From Histoplasma ohiense (taxonomy: Eukaryota > Ascomycota > Eurotiomycetes > Onygenales > Ajellomycetaceae): 64,000 nucleotides of DNA. Shown here in pieces: positions 25,462 to 36,508 of the stretch. The notes under the pieces are model-generated. The model was given only the letters and a program-made list of their open reading frames with translations. It searched no databases and was not told where the DNA came from. Location: assembly GCA_017607445.1 (NCBI GenBank), contig JAEVHH010000003.1:4836001-4900000 (forward strand). Reading direction: 5' to 3'. The translations under genes were made by a program, and so were the position numbers. Within the stretch, counting starts at the first letter, position 1, and each line of letters begins with the position of its first letter.

Positions 25462-27418
25462 TCAGGTAGCATACTTCCGCTTAATCACATTCCTCGACCA
25501 CCCATCCTCTGCCACCAATACCTCCGACTCCAGTTGATACTTGCCCAGCCACGGCATCACTTTCGCCCAGATGAGCCAGTAGATGCCACCGATGAACGCA
25601 ACCCCAATGGCCAAGACACAGTGGAAGTAGTAAGGGAGTCCTCCGTAGGCTTTCTCATTTGTCGGTGGGGGCACGAAGGGGCAAATGGCGAGATATATGT
25701 TGCTGATGAGGAAGAAGATTACTACCGGCAGCGACGCGGAATAAGGTGGGTTCCAGTTGTATTTGGTGCGGTTGAAGTAGATGTGGATGAGGGCGAGGGC
25801 AACGAAGGCGTTGATTATGATGAGGGGATAGGAGACTACACTGCAGGATGAAAGGTGTTGGTATCCTTCATAGAAAAGGATTCATAGGGGCAAAAGGCAG
25901 AGGAAATTTAGGCTACACACTGAAGGATCAAGTTAAATGCATCGCCCGGGGGGGGTACTAGCATGATAATGACAGATACCACCCAGTGTTCGAATAGAGC
26001 CGCCAGAGGCGCGTTGGAAGGTTTATTGCTCGCCAAGAATGCAGAGAACGGAACGGTTCCCTCCCGGCCAAGTTCTTGGATCACTTTAGTGATATATATT
26101 AGCCGACTGTAATGACGAACATTTTTCAAGCGATCTGATGACGACATACCGCGGCTTTGTGAGAACATGATACTCAAGACATTGCCAAACGCTGACAGCG
26201 CGATGAAAACGGAGAGTGCTCTTTCGGCATGAGGGCCAAAGACATTCCGAAAGAATGACGCCGCTACCACACGGCCGGAGGAAACTATTTCTTCCTTTGG
26301 GACTGCGGCGAAATACGCAACCTATGCATCAACGGCGATTAGCTGGGAGATTGGGTCATTTGGGATGGGGTTGTAAAAAGGGTACCGTGTACATTAGTCA
26401 ATATGTACAAAGTAGAGAGGACGACTAGCGCCAGAGGAGCGGCGATCTTCAATGTTCTTACGGGATTGTTCGTCTCGCTCAATGCAGCATTGGCGCTCTT
26501 GTACCCGAAGAAGCTGTATACGACATTGTACAGAGCGGTGACCACCCTGTACGCACTCGATGTGGTTCCTTCAAATGCGTTCTTAAAGTTGTTATGCCTG
26601 TCGACTTTGAGTACGCCCGCAAGTGCGGCCAAGCCGGAAACAACAATTAAGCAAATGATAAGGACTTTGATCAGACCCAGAATGTTCTGCAACCACAATC
26701 CCCACTTCAGCGCCAGGCCGTGGATTAGAAGCGCACATGTAATGCAAACAAGTCCGATAATTCGCTGGTTCCAGCGGGTTACCTCCACCTGCGCTGCGTT
26801 CAAGACGTACTCCCCAAAGACCACCGAGTTTGCTGCCGAGCAGCCTATTTAACCTGTCAGCATTTCCACAAGTGATATAATTGTGTTCTCACCATGTCTA
26901 GAACCGGCAAATCTTGACTCCCTCACCTAGCAAAACCACGTAGGCTGAATACAAGCACGATGTGAGGAACTGTGGCTTGCGGTATACATATTCCAAGTAG
27001 TTCTTCTCCCCGCCGTTTCGAGGAATGCCAGTTCCAAATTCCATGTATACCGCCATGCCCGCAGCAGTGATGATCGCTCCGACAACCCATAGGAACAAGC
27101 TCAACCCTACACTGCCGGACAGCGCTAAGATTTTACTGGGTGTAACAAAGATTCCGGTACCGATCATGCAATTGAAAATGAGAAACACGACTGATGTGAG
27201 TCCTATCTGGCGCCGTAAAGGACTGGTTTGATAAGGATCTTGTGCTTTCGGCAAGTTAGTGACGTTGCACCCTATTCTCAACCAACTCACTAATATCAAT
27301 CTGTTCACATACTCTCTTCCGGTGCTTCTTCGTTAGCCTGATGGACAACACTGAAGCTGTTTTTGCTCATAGCTTGCCAAAATGTCGAATTTATCCAAAT
27401 TTTTTCATCAGATGGCAT
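25462..27418 (-). CDS. Mup1-type methionine permease
   Basis: Six exons: 27418-27313, 27238-26927, 26844-26393, 26321-26150, 26083-25921 and 25840-25462, giving 527 residues. All joins keep frame and restore transmembrane segments, for example YVVLLG-CSAANSVVFGEYVL and LYILTN-VAYFAAVPKEE. Intron 1 has a clear CACTAAC branch site 13 nt before its acceptor; using it avoids an implausibly short 41-nt intron. The IGTGIFVTPS motif in the first membrane span is the LAT/Mup1 substrate-binding loop. About 12 membrane spans are visible. Yeast Mup1 imports methionine and cysteine at the plasma membrane and is degraded when substrate is abundant; methionine is therefore the likely but unproven substrate. 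Confidence 0.88.
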
Positions 27419-29234
27419 CTTGCTTTTTTAATGCTGGAACCTTACTTGGAGAAGCGAACAATAGGTTAACCAACTGGTAGGAGATATATAGAAGTCTGTC
27501 CAGAAAGCCAGAGAAACCAATATAGAACTCAAGCCAGCCCATCACTAATTCTTAAATGGTACGTTGCATCAAAGCAAGTCGCAATGAATGCGAAAACACA
27601 ATATCAGCCGGTTGAAGACTACTCAATGGCAATAGGACTGCCCTGCTACACCTAATGGCAGTAGCTATCCGGGAGGGGAAAACGATCAGGACCTTCAATT
27701 AGAAGGGAAAAATGCCAAAGAACTCGGCTAATAATAAATTAGTCGAGAACATTTAAAGGGAAAAGGAGCATCAGAGACCAGACTTAGCTATATATAAGTT
27801 CTGGTATGGGGTTCGGGCCACTCGGATGGCCCAATGCCGAATTCAATTCCCCTTCTTCACGTTGCTGTCATGGTCAACTAAAAGCTGAAATGAAATGATA
27901 AACAAGTAAATAAAAGCGCCTGCCTGCTTTGGCCTGGATGTCGTGCTCTCAACATCTGGGCGGAGCACATCATTCGGCCATCTTTAAATACTAGTATGTT
28001 GCTTGCCTCATAGACCTGAGAAGCTCGGATAATTTTATAGAGAGCCTCAGATATATACCCATGGAACATTGAGTGTTAAGCCATCGGAGTCGCTCCGTAC
28101 CGGTGACGAAACCACATTTTATTCGTGCCCACAAGCTCAAGCCAAAAGGTAAACAAGAGAAATTTTCTTAACCCCATATCCAGCAGCCCGTATAAAAATA
28201 AACTGGAAAATGCAACGCTGGTTCTTTCTGCCAATATGACATTGTGGGATTGGCCGAACCGCGTTGCACCTTGCCTTGAAATACCTGAGGCGCCAATAAT
28301 TCCGATCTGGCGATCCAACGCTGGAATTATGCCCGGTCTTCATGACATCGAGGAACATAATGGGTGGGTTGTTCGCATGGACACGCCATATGGATGGGAC
28401 GCTCAAGCACGTGAAAATAAACCTTGGCAATCGCCACCACAATCATGGTGTCTTTTTGTGGCAGAGAGGTAGAAGGGGTTGCCAACACTAACGGCTGAGT
28501 TTGGTATATGTGTATGTTCATCATTTATTATCATATTTATCATACTGACTTCAGACTTGCATTGAATGGTTCGAGCAGGCCTACCCATATCACGGATTGT
28601 TGTCAAGGTTTAGCAGCAGTCAACATGTGATATTGTCCTGGGTAGGTACAAGTCCCTTTCACATGACAGGGAAAGGATTTCTCCTCTGGTTCTATATATA
28701 TTTATGTATATATTATTTGCTGGGCTGATGATGGTTTGTGAGGCGTTTGAGGCAGACTGCGTTCCAGCAGCTGTTGATGATGTGCATGGAGGTTTACCAG
28801 CGATTGGCAACGAGTTTGAGAATGGGGGGAGTGAAAGGCTGCTGTGGGTGGGTGAGCATACGTCTTGAAGGGGAAAGCTCATGCCCAAAGCTTCTCTACT
28901 TGAAACCTACTAGTTAACTGCTTGAGAATCTCTGTTGGGTTGAAGGTGATGAGAATTCTCTCCTAACGTCGTGGAGAGGAGATATTCATGACATAAAGTG
29001 TTCCCCACACTATGTAGTGTATCCCATCACCGGGAGGATCAGTGATTGAACGCATCAGAAATTTTAGAATCTTTCCTGATGCTATTGATCGATCATGCTG
29101 GTGCAGAGTCCATTACCACCGGTCAAATCAGCGAACTTCCGCACACGCCCCTGAAGCCCCCAAGTTCAGATTGAGCTGTTCTTTTGCGTTTTAAGTGTAG
29201 ATAGTGTTTGCTGGACGAACAAGTCGTACCTTGG

Positions 29235-29257
29235 TTTTTTTTTTTTTTTTTTTTTTT
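29235..29257. repeat. Poly(T) tract, 23 nt
   Basis: Uninterrupted T run in intergenic DNA, followed about 45 bases later by tandem CCATGA units (about 29300-29325). Confidence 0.9.
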
Positions 29258-29445
29258 ATAGATGAACAATGTACTGTACGTGTGTATACAAACGTTTATT
29301 GACCATGACCATGACCATGACCATATCCATAACCATGATCAAGGACAAAGGACAAAGGAAAACATCAAACGCCAAACAATGCCTTTGTTTTAACGTTTAA
29401 CGCTGCAACCGCCTCCGCGTCTTGTTCGTTCCGTTTCATTGTTCT

Positions 29446-29470
29446 CAGCAGCAGCAGCAGCAGCAGCAGC
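29446..29470. repeat. (CAG)8 trinucleotide repeat
   Basis: Eight perfect CAG units followed by a broken copy (TTTTTGCAGC twice). It lies outside any supported gene. Confidence 0.95.
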
Positions 29471-29697
29471 TTTTTGCAGCTTTTTGCTATGAACATTATT
29501 TACACTCTCGCCATGAAAAAAAAGAGGGAGGGGGAATCCCGCGGGTTTGTTTCAAATAACTACAAGAAGGGGGGGGGGAAACAAGTACGACTTCATTCAG
29601 GGGCCAGCAGAGAGCTTTATTTTATTTTTTATTTTTATTTTTCAAAGAGCAACCGCGTGAGAGTCGAGGAAGAAATGTATTTATACAATAAACCCCT

Positions 29698-29718
29698 TCC
29701 ACCACCACCACCACCATT

Positions 29719-29754
<36 letters not shown>

Positions 29755-29755
29755 G
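29698..29755. repeat. (CCA)n-(ATC)n compound microsatellite
   Basis: About five CCA units run directly into about twelve ATC units. The long open frames that cross it on either strand are explained by the repeat itself and are not taken as genes. Confidence 0.93.
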
Positions 29756-29800
29756 AAAGAACCAACAAGCAACGCAAGCAAGCAACGCCACTGGAGCCCC

Positions 29801-29806
29801 TTTTTT

Positions 29807-29838
<32 letters not shown>

Positions 29839-29846
29839 TTTTTTTT
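29801..29846. repeat. (CTTT)n tetranucleotide repeat
   Basis: Pyrimidine tract made of TTTC units between two T runs. A second CTCTCC-rich pyrimidine tract follows at about 29920-29960. Such tracts are strongly strand-asymmetric. Confidence 0.92.
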
Positions 29847-30817
29847 CCCTCTCCCTTTCTCGCCTCCATCCATCGCCTTCTCCCTTCACGTGGCGTCGGC
29901 GGAATATTTGTCTGCTTCTTTCTCTCCCTCTCCCTCTCCCTCCCCCTCTCCCTCTCTCTCACTCTTAGTTTTGCGTCTCATGCTCCGCCGAAGAAGACAT
30001 AAAAAAAAAAAAACAAATAAGAAATAAAAAAACGACACAGCTGAAATCTTGAAGCTAGAAGCCATGTAAAAAGAGAAGAAAGAAAAAAAGTAAAAGTAAA
30101 AGTAAAAACTAGACAAGATAAAGTGAGTAAAATAACTAAATATAAAAATAAAACCAAGATCCGACAATGGGTTGGGATGAAGGCAGTGAGGAGTGAGGGG
30201 AATGAAAAGATGTATAGATAGATAGATATAAGTAATTGATATGTTAAATACAAGCTGAGAAGATAACTAGTTATACTGTGAGAAAATATAAGTCACGTAA
30301 AGAAGAATAAAAGAATAAAATAAGTAATAGAATATAAAACAAATCGTTTTGTCACAGTCGCAGTGAGTCGATGAACGATAGGAATCGTAGATCGTAAACC
30401 GTAAATGTAGATTGGATTGTTGGATCTTGTAAGCTTGGATCTGGACGAACGGGACTGGCTATTTGACTTGACTGCACTGGTGTCGAGAGTCGGGGGATCC
30501 TCTGGAGGAAAAGGGGTTTGACATGTATACGTGGATGTGTTGGCCAGCCCCTTAGATACATACATACATACCATACATATATGCACACGAATACATATCA
30601 AACACCCCCTCCACCGGCACCACCCCCGACTTTGAAAATAAAACCGCTACTACAAATATTTTATTCACAGAAAGCGCAAGGAGAAAGGAAACGAAGACGT
30701 AAATAAACAAAGTAGAAGGAAGCGGATTTAAAGAAGTTAAAAAAAAAACACCAGTTGCAAGCGTAGCAAGCAGCGAGCAAGAAAGCAAGTAAAGTGAAAA
30801 TGAAGTAAAGCGAAAAA

Positions 30818-31788
30818 CTACGCAACAGCCATCGCAGCACCTAGTGGTCGGCCGACATTCTTCGCATATCTGCCGCCGAAGTTGCCTATATAGGGGGAAA
30901 GAAATGTTAGTTGGCGGCACTTTTGGAAAAAAAAAGAAAAGAAAAAGAAAAGAAAAAAAAAAAAAGAGGGACCAGAAGAAAAGGGGGGCGGAAACATACC
31001 AGGGGGTCCATAGTTGCAAACGGTATTCCAGCGCAGATTGTTGGAGCACTTGACGGTAGCGCAGCCGACGACGGTAGTGTCCTTCCACACGATCTGGCTG
31101 AAATGGCCCCAGTTATGGAAATTGCTCATGTCCGGGTTGGCCTGGCCGTACAGGCCCGCATACAAGCCAGCCTCGTCGTTGTACATCATGTTGGTGATCA
31201 TCTTGCCAATTTCCTCGGGCGTGATGCCGTAGCCAATGTTTTGGCCGTAGGATTCGGTGCCGACGGAGCTGGGGGTGGATTAGTTTTGTTTATATATATA
31301 TATAGACATATGTAAGAAGGGGAGATGATCACTTACGTATCATGCTCGAAGACGCATTTGGAGGCAATCTGCTGAGCGTAGCCAGCGAGGGTGCTGGACC
31401 AACCGAGCGCATTGGCGGAGTGGTTGGAGCGATGGATGTTGTGGTGGTAGAGAACCTTGGACTGGTAATCATTGCCGGGGGCCGGTTGAGGCTTGGGTTG
31501 TGGTTTTGGCTGTGGTTTTGGTTGCGGCTTGGGCTTGGGCTTGGGCTTGGACTGGGGCTGGGGTTGGGGCTGGGGCTCGGGCTCAGATTCTGGAGTAGGA
31601 TATGAGCCCTCATCCTTTGGGGGAGGAGAGGGAACCGGAGTTGGGGTTGGCGTGGGAGTGACGGCGCCGGCAGTTACGTATTCGGTGACAGTGACGATGG
31701 TGACATCGGTCACGTAGGCTCTGGGCATCAGCGGGGAGGAGAGCGCGCCAGCGGCCCAGAGGGCAGATAGAAGGACGGAGGATCGCAT
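30818..31788 (-). CDS. Secreted CAP/PR-1 (SCP/TAPS) domain protein
   Basis: Three exons: 31788-31337, 31268-31000 and 30885-30818, giving 262 residues. Residues 1-17 form a signal peptide. A threonine/proline linker and a run of PKPQ-type units (about residues 65-105) precede the CAP domain. CAP motifs present: HNIHRSNH at its start, GHFSQIVWKDTTVVGCATVKC and the final NYGPPGN joined across intron 2. Conserved His and Glu positions of the CAP cavity appear in NIHRSNH, FEHD and GHFSQIVW. Fungal homologues (yeast Pry1-3) bind sterols and fatty acids outside the cell and some are exposed virulence-related antigens. Role here is inferred from the fold only. The proline linker is coded by a tandem repeat and may vary in length. 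Confidence 0.9.
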
Positions 31789-33190
31789 GGTTATCTTGAT
31801 GTAAATAACGAATAAATCCCTTTCTCGCGCTTCTTTGATAAAACTTGTCTTTTTGGGTTTGTTTTTCTTATCTCTTCTACCGCAATAGGAAGAGATATCC
31901 AAGATAATATTGTCAGGGGTCGTGGGGACGTCGTCGTCAAGTCGTCGTCGCCGGGATTGGAATATCAGCCAGGACAATCAGGGGGTAAAAATGGGAAACA
32001 GAAGAAGAAACTGTTGAGCAAACGAAGGACGCGACAGAGATAACTTGGCGAATCTCTCGATTGGTTTTGTGTGTTCGACTGTGATTCCTTCTTTTTTCTT
32101 TTGCCTTTCACGCACAGATCAACTGTGAGTGAGTAAGTGAGAGGGAGAGTTGGAAGTGGGGGGGATTTATCAGAATCTGACCAAGGCAGACCGAACAGAG
32201 AGTGAGAGGGGAGGGAGAGCGAGAGAGTGTGTATACAGGATTCTGGCACCGAAAGGAGCGACAGGAACAGCAAGCTGGCAGACACACTTTGAAGGAGCGA
32301 AAAGTGCACAGCAACAAGCAAGGATAGACAAGCGAAGAAGACAAGGCGGGATGACAGGCAGGGAAGAAGCCGAAAGAGAGACGGCGGAAGGAAGGTTGAT
32401 ATATAAAGGAGAGTGTGAGAGAGGGAGAGAAAGAAGAGGAGGAGGAGGAGGAAGAGGGAGAGGGAGAATAAGCAGAGGAAGGACAAAGGCACCAGCGACA
32501 GAGACAGAGCCAGAGCCAGAGCCAGAGACAGAGCCAGAGCCAGCGACGGCTACACAGCGACAAGCCAGCGTCGTCGTTCCCATTCAATCTGCCCAGGAAA
32601 TGAAAACATGCGAAATGAGCCAAGAGATGCGGGCTGCAGCCGGCGCTGATAGGCTGGCCGCCGCGTGAAACAAGCCAGGAACGGCCCAGGAACGGCCAGG
32701 AACAGCCAGCACCAGCCCTAGGAAGCACACTAAGAATCACCGGCATCATCATCCTCTCCATCAGCATCATCTCCGCCACAGCCAACGGAGTGATACGCAG
32801 GATACATCCATGCTGGTGGCGGCTGGGCCAGGCGTCTCGATACCCTGGCCAGATAGAGATATATCGATATAATAATGTAGAGATAATATATCTGCGCAGA
32901 TATCGACGCTGTAGTATACGATGTATCTCTGTTATCTTTCTCTCTCACCAAGCTTGAGAACCTTGGACCGTGCCTTGGTACCAGACCGTGGGCCAACCCG
33001 CGGGCCAATCCGCGGGCAGCAACCCGGCACTAAACACGACAGAACCCCGCTGGCCGGTAATAATACGGACACGATACCAGGTATCGTCATCCTTGCAGCA
33101 AAACTCAATCTTCCGTGTCTCTTGGCGCTGCCTGATGCTGAACAGATGAAACAGGGTGGAGCAACCAGAGTCAATGATCTCTCGCGATTA

Positions 33191-33214
33191 TACGGAGTAC
33201 GGAGTACGGAGTAC
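33191..33214. repeat. Tandem TACGGAG-type octamer repeat
   Basis: Three to four overlapping copies of GTACGGAGTAC-like units. ACGGAGTA-like repeats are, to my recollection, common in intergenic DNA of Eurotiomycetes. Confidence 0.8.
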
Positions 33215-33825
33215 TCTGTACGCGGGATCTTTAACACAACATCCTCCGTAGATATAACAGAGTGACTCGTCACATGCATTGCCCTATCTCACACTCCCCA
33301 CTCCCTCTCTCATTCGATCTCTCCACCTCTCTGGATAGTATATCCATCGCACCCAGACGTTGCTCCGTACGAGTAATCTCCCAGCAACCTCCTGTCAGCC
33401 CGTAGCAAGGTACTGCACAGCACTGTGTGTACAGCACCTCCATCGTGGCCCCTGTCCCACTCTCGCTGGCCCCGGCAATCCTGGCGACCTCCGCCAACCA
33501 GCGCCAGCCGCCGCCCTCCATCGCCCACCAGCACGCCCAGCGGCCCCCTGTCTGCTGGCCGCCCGTTTGCAACTTCGCAAGGCATCCCACCCATGCCATT
33601 GGCTGGCTTCGTTTAATGAAGCTGGGTCCTTTTTGATTCTCTGATGTGTATTACGTTTACGCATGCTGACATCGTACTGTACATACGTAGAACACTTAAC
33701 TAACTACACTTAGTACAGTACATTACGCAGTAGTAGGACGAGTACACCTTGCACTGGACCCAGGCTGTATGGAAATCCTGTTTACACATTGCATGGCCAG
33801 CCAGAGAAAAGATAAATCTTCTTCG

Positions 33826-33852
33826 TGATGCGTGATGCGTGATGCGTGATGC
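33826..33852. repeat. Tandem GTGATGC repeat
   Basis: Four near-perfect copies of a 7-base unit (GTGATGC), followed directly by a unique sequence. Confidence 0.85.
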
Positions 33853-34147
33853 GCTGGAACGACTGGAACAAATGGAACGAATCGTGGTGCTGGAAGATGC
33901 AGGTACACTGTGCTGATACTGGGCTACAGTACATTGTCCGTGGCAACGTGGTGACGAAATGATCTTTTCCCGAGAGCGCAGTAACACACATAACACACCC
34001 ATATAGCGTATACACACAACAGACGCAGGCATTCATTCAGGTTTGCTTCTGTTAAGTCAGGTTATAGTTACAATTATTCATCCTCCATGACTCAGAAAAG
34101 AATCCCCCGCCTGCCCTCCCGCCATCATGCTTCATACCAATCCCACC

Positions 34148-34184
34148 GTGGATGTGGATGTGGATGTGGATGTGGATGTGGATG
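34148..34184. repeat. (GTGGAT)6 hexamer repeat
   Basis: Six copies of GTGGAT ending in a variant GCGTGG. The open frames here (Asp/Gly/Val-type repeats) are by-products of the repeat. Confidence 0.93.
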
Positions 34185-34335
34185 CGTGGAAAACGAAACG
34201 CCCTTGCTGTTGCGCTGTTGTTTCAGACCAACAGAGTCTGGCCACGGAGTGGGTTGGTTGGCGCCAGAGGTGGGATTTTGGTTTTTTCTCGCTGCAAGGA
34301 GCATGACGATGCAGGGTTCGCTGTTTGGCTTCTTT

Positions 34336-34366
<31 letters not shown>

Positions 34367-35204
34367 TAACCCTCTTCCTCGTCCTCTTCTTTTTTTTATT
34401 TTTATTTTTATTTGCTCGCCCCACATCACCTTACGCAATACATCCTTGGGTGTGGACTCGGCTCGTCCATTTTGAAACTTGTCAGAGGGTTAAGAGAGGG
34501 TCGAGACCCGAGAGAGTGGAAGTTGAAACGGAGAATGGACAGAGACAGAAAGAGAGGGAGGGAGGGAGGGAGCCAGAGAGAGAGAAGGAGAGAAGAGAGA
34601 GTTGAGTGACAGCTCCTCCAACTTATCGATAAGATATAACTCCGTACATACATGCGCATCATCGCCCTGGTTGGGTTGGGAAAACCTGTTGTTACCCACC
34701 AAAAATATATATATACATCATCGTCATACGATGTCTACACCGTTATCCTGAATCCCGACGATGAAAATGAAAGGAATCCCTTCTCCATCAACCTCAGCCA
34801 GCCTTGATTTTATTTTATTTATTTACGCCTGATGATAACGCTCTCTGCCTCTCGACCCCCGCCAGCCCCATCGCTAGAGACGGTGATGATATGATGATGC
34901 GTATCGGTCGGATGGGCAAGGTATGAGAGAGTGTGGTTGGTGGGTTATTTCTTTCCATGGTGATGAACCATATCTCGCTCATATCACTCCATAATCTTGT
35001 ACATCGATCGTAGATGCAAGGATGGAGGGAGGGAGGTATGGGGATCAATGCGGTCATTACAGTGGACGAGAACAGCCTATCCTGTTCCTTGGCGGCTGTT
35101 CCAGCGACCTCGAATGGATCTGCTTCGAATCATCTCGGTGTGCACTTGCTTATATACCTATGGCCCATTTCCCCCATGCCGGAATCGATATACGTGTAGA
35201 TGTA

Positions 35205-35235
35205 CGTGTGTACATGTACATGTACAGTACATGCA
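35205..35235. repeat. GTACATGTAC palindromic repeat, copy 1
   Basis: Overlapping self-complementary GTACATGTACA units. A longer relative lies 0.5 kb to the right. Confidence 0.85.
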
Positions 35236-35719
35236 TACATATACATGCCGCATTGCATTCGCTGCGCGCGTGGTTTGCTGTGGAGGAGATGTCATGATTA
35301 AATAGATATGCAACTGCAGCAGCACGGGGGACTTACTTTATTTGGTCGGGATGCGTTCCGAGCTGTTTATAGAGCAGTATAATGAGAATAATATAAACTT
35401 ATTGTTAACTCTGCTCTCCAACTTCTGTTCTATGCGAGAGAGAGAGAGTATATTCCATCTTGCCTGCCATCAATGATGCTTATATATAGACCCCCTATCA
35501 TGCACACGCAAAACAAACAACTTGATGAGAGCCTTTTGATTCTTTTGTACAGGACTGGATGCATTCCTCCTCTTTCTTTCATCAAAAGCAAAGATCAATA
35601 ACTGTGTTTCCTCCATAGGAAAGTTTAATTTAGCATGTCTATTTATTGTCTATCCGTATATCCCAATTGCATCGCTTAATTAAACCTCATGCATCCGATG
35701 TCCTCCTGTCTCTCTTTAC

Positions 35720-35755
35720 AGTACATGTACTGTACATGTACATGTACATGTACAT
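35720..35755. repeat. GTACATGTAC palindromic repeat, copy 2
   Basis: Repeated TGTACATGTACATG, wholly self-complementary and able to fold into a long hairpin. A further CTGTACAGTAC palindrome lies at about 35853-35870. Confidence 0.87.
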
Positions 35756-36163
35756 AGAATTATGAGTTTAACTGAGGCTGGGACGCACCCAGGTTGGGCA
35801 GAATGTTCACTTCGGTAAAACCTGTCTGTGCCTATGCGTCCGTGGGTGCATTGTACTGTACAGTACATACTTGGTTGGGTGTAACGCATGGAAAGGCCTA
35901 GGGGGCCCGGTGTTAGAATAGGTTGGATGGCGGGGTCCCCACGCAAACGAACAACATGAGGTCGGTGGCAAAAATGTGTTAACTATGAGAAGAGAATATA
36001 ACATCCAGCTGCTTACATCGGAACCCGACGAGCCCCGGCACAATTTCAAGCAACTTCATCCAAAAAGCAATAATAATAAAGGGGGAAAAAAAAAGAGAGA
36101 AGAGAGGAAAGACAACTTTGGAACTTTCTCTGGCTAGGGTCGAATCTGTTGTTCTTCAATCTT

Positions 36164-36222
36164 GAATCTCAAATCTCAAATCTGGAATCTGGAATCTGGA
36201 ATCTGGAATCTGGAATCTCGAA
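36164..36222. repeat. Tandem AATCTGG heptamer repeat
   Basis: Five perfect AATCTGG units flanked by two AATCTCA and one AATCTCG variant, showing expansion from a diverged edge. It sits about 290 bases beyond the stop of the minus-strand DUF255 gene. Confidence 0.92.
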
Positions 36223-36508
36223 TTCCCTCCCCATGGATTCTGATCCCCCTTTCCACCACTCCTGACCCTGTGTTCTCGTGTCCAGTCCAGTAAAGAAAAA
36301 ACCCACGCTTTTCGCAGTTGTGTTTTGTATCAATCCGGGGAATTAAAAAAAAATAATCGTAAGCGGTAGAAATAGTAAAAATGATGAGAGAGCGGGGAAA
36401 AAAAAAAATTGAAAAAAAAAAAAAAATTGAAAATGAAAAGAAACCAACGGAATCCTCCAACTGTTTGCTAATACCATATTAGAGCCACACAATATCGTAG
36501 CTATCCAT

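Larger units (their letters stand above)
27419..30817. other. Long intergenic region rich in simple repeats
   Basis: This 3.4 kb spacer separates two minus-strand genes. Its right part, 29.2-30.0 kb, packs several microsatellites (listed separately). The left part (28.1-29.1 kb) has open frames of 80-115 codons on both strands with no recognisable family and no splice structure. No RNA gene or transposase is recognised. Confidence 0.45.
31789..36508. other. Long gene-free region (4.7 kb)
   Basis: Spacer between two minus-strand genes, the longest gap in the window. It is full of simple repeats (hexamer, heptamer and palindromic tracts listed separately), AG/CT-rich stretches (32.2-32.5 kb, 34.5-34.6 kb) and GC-richer DNA at 33.3-33.6 kb. 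All longer open frames here are low-complexity or lack splice signals. A regulatory or transcribed non-coding role cannot be judged. Confidence 0.45.

Noticed and set aside
28076..28472. Opposed 80-115 codon frames in the 27-31 kb spacer
   Set aside because: Both strands open over the same DNA, no family, no splice structure.
29474..29968. 164-codon plus-strand frame
   Set aside because: Made of CCA/ATC and CTTT microsatellites; the residues are poly-Pro/Ser/Phe by-products.
31342..31717. Plus-strand Gly/Leu-rich frames across the CAP gene
   Set aside because: Antisense shadow of the PKPQ repeat exon.
32108..32785. Overlapping 140-225 codon frames on both strands
   Set aside because: AG/CT-rich low-complexity DNA; open because the repeats lack stop codons, not because of coding selection.
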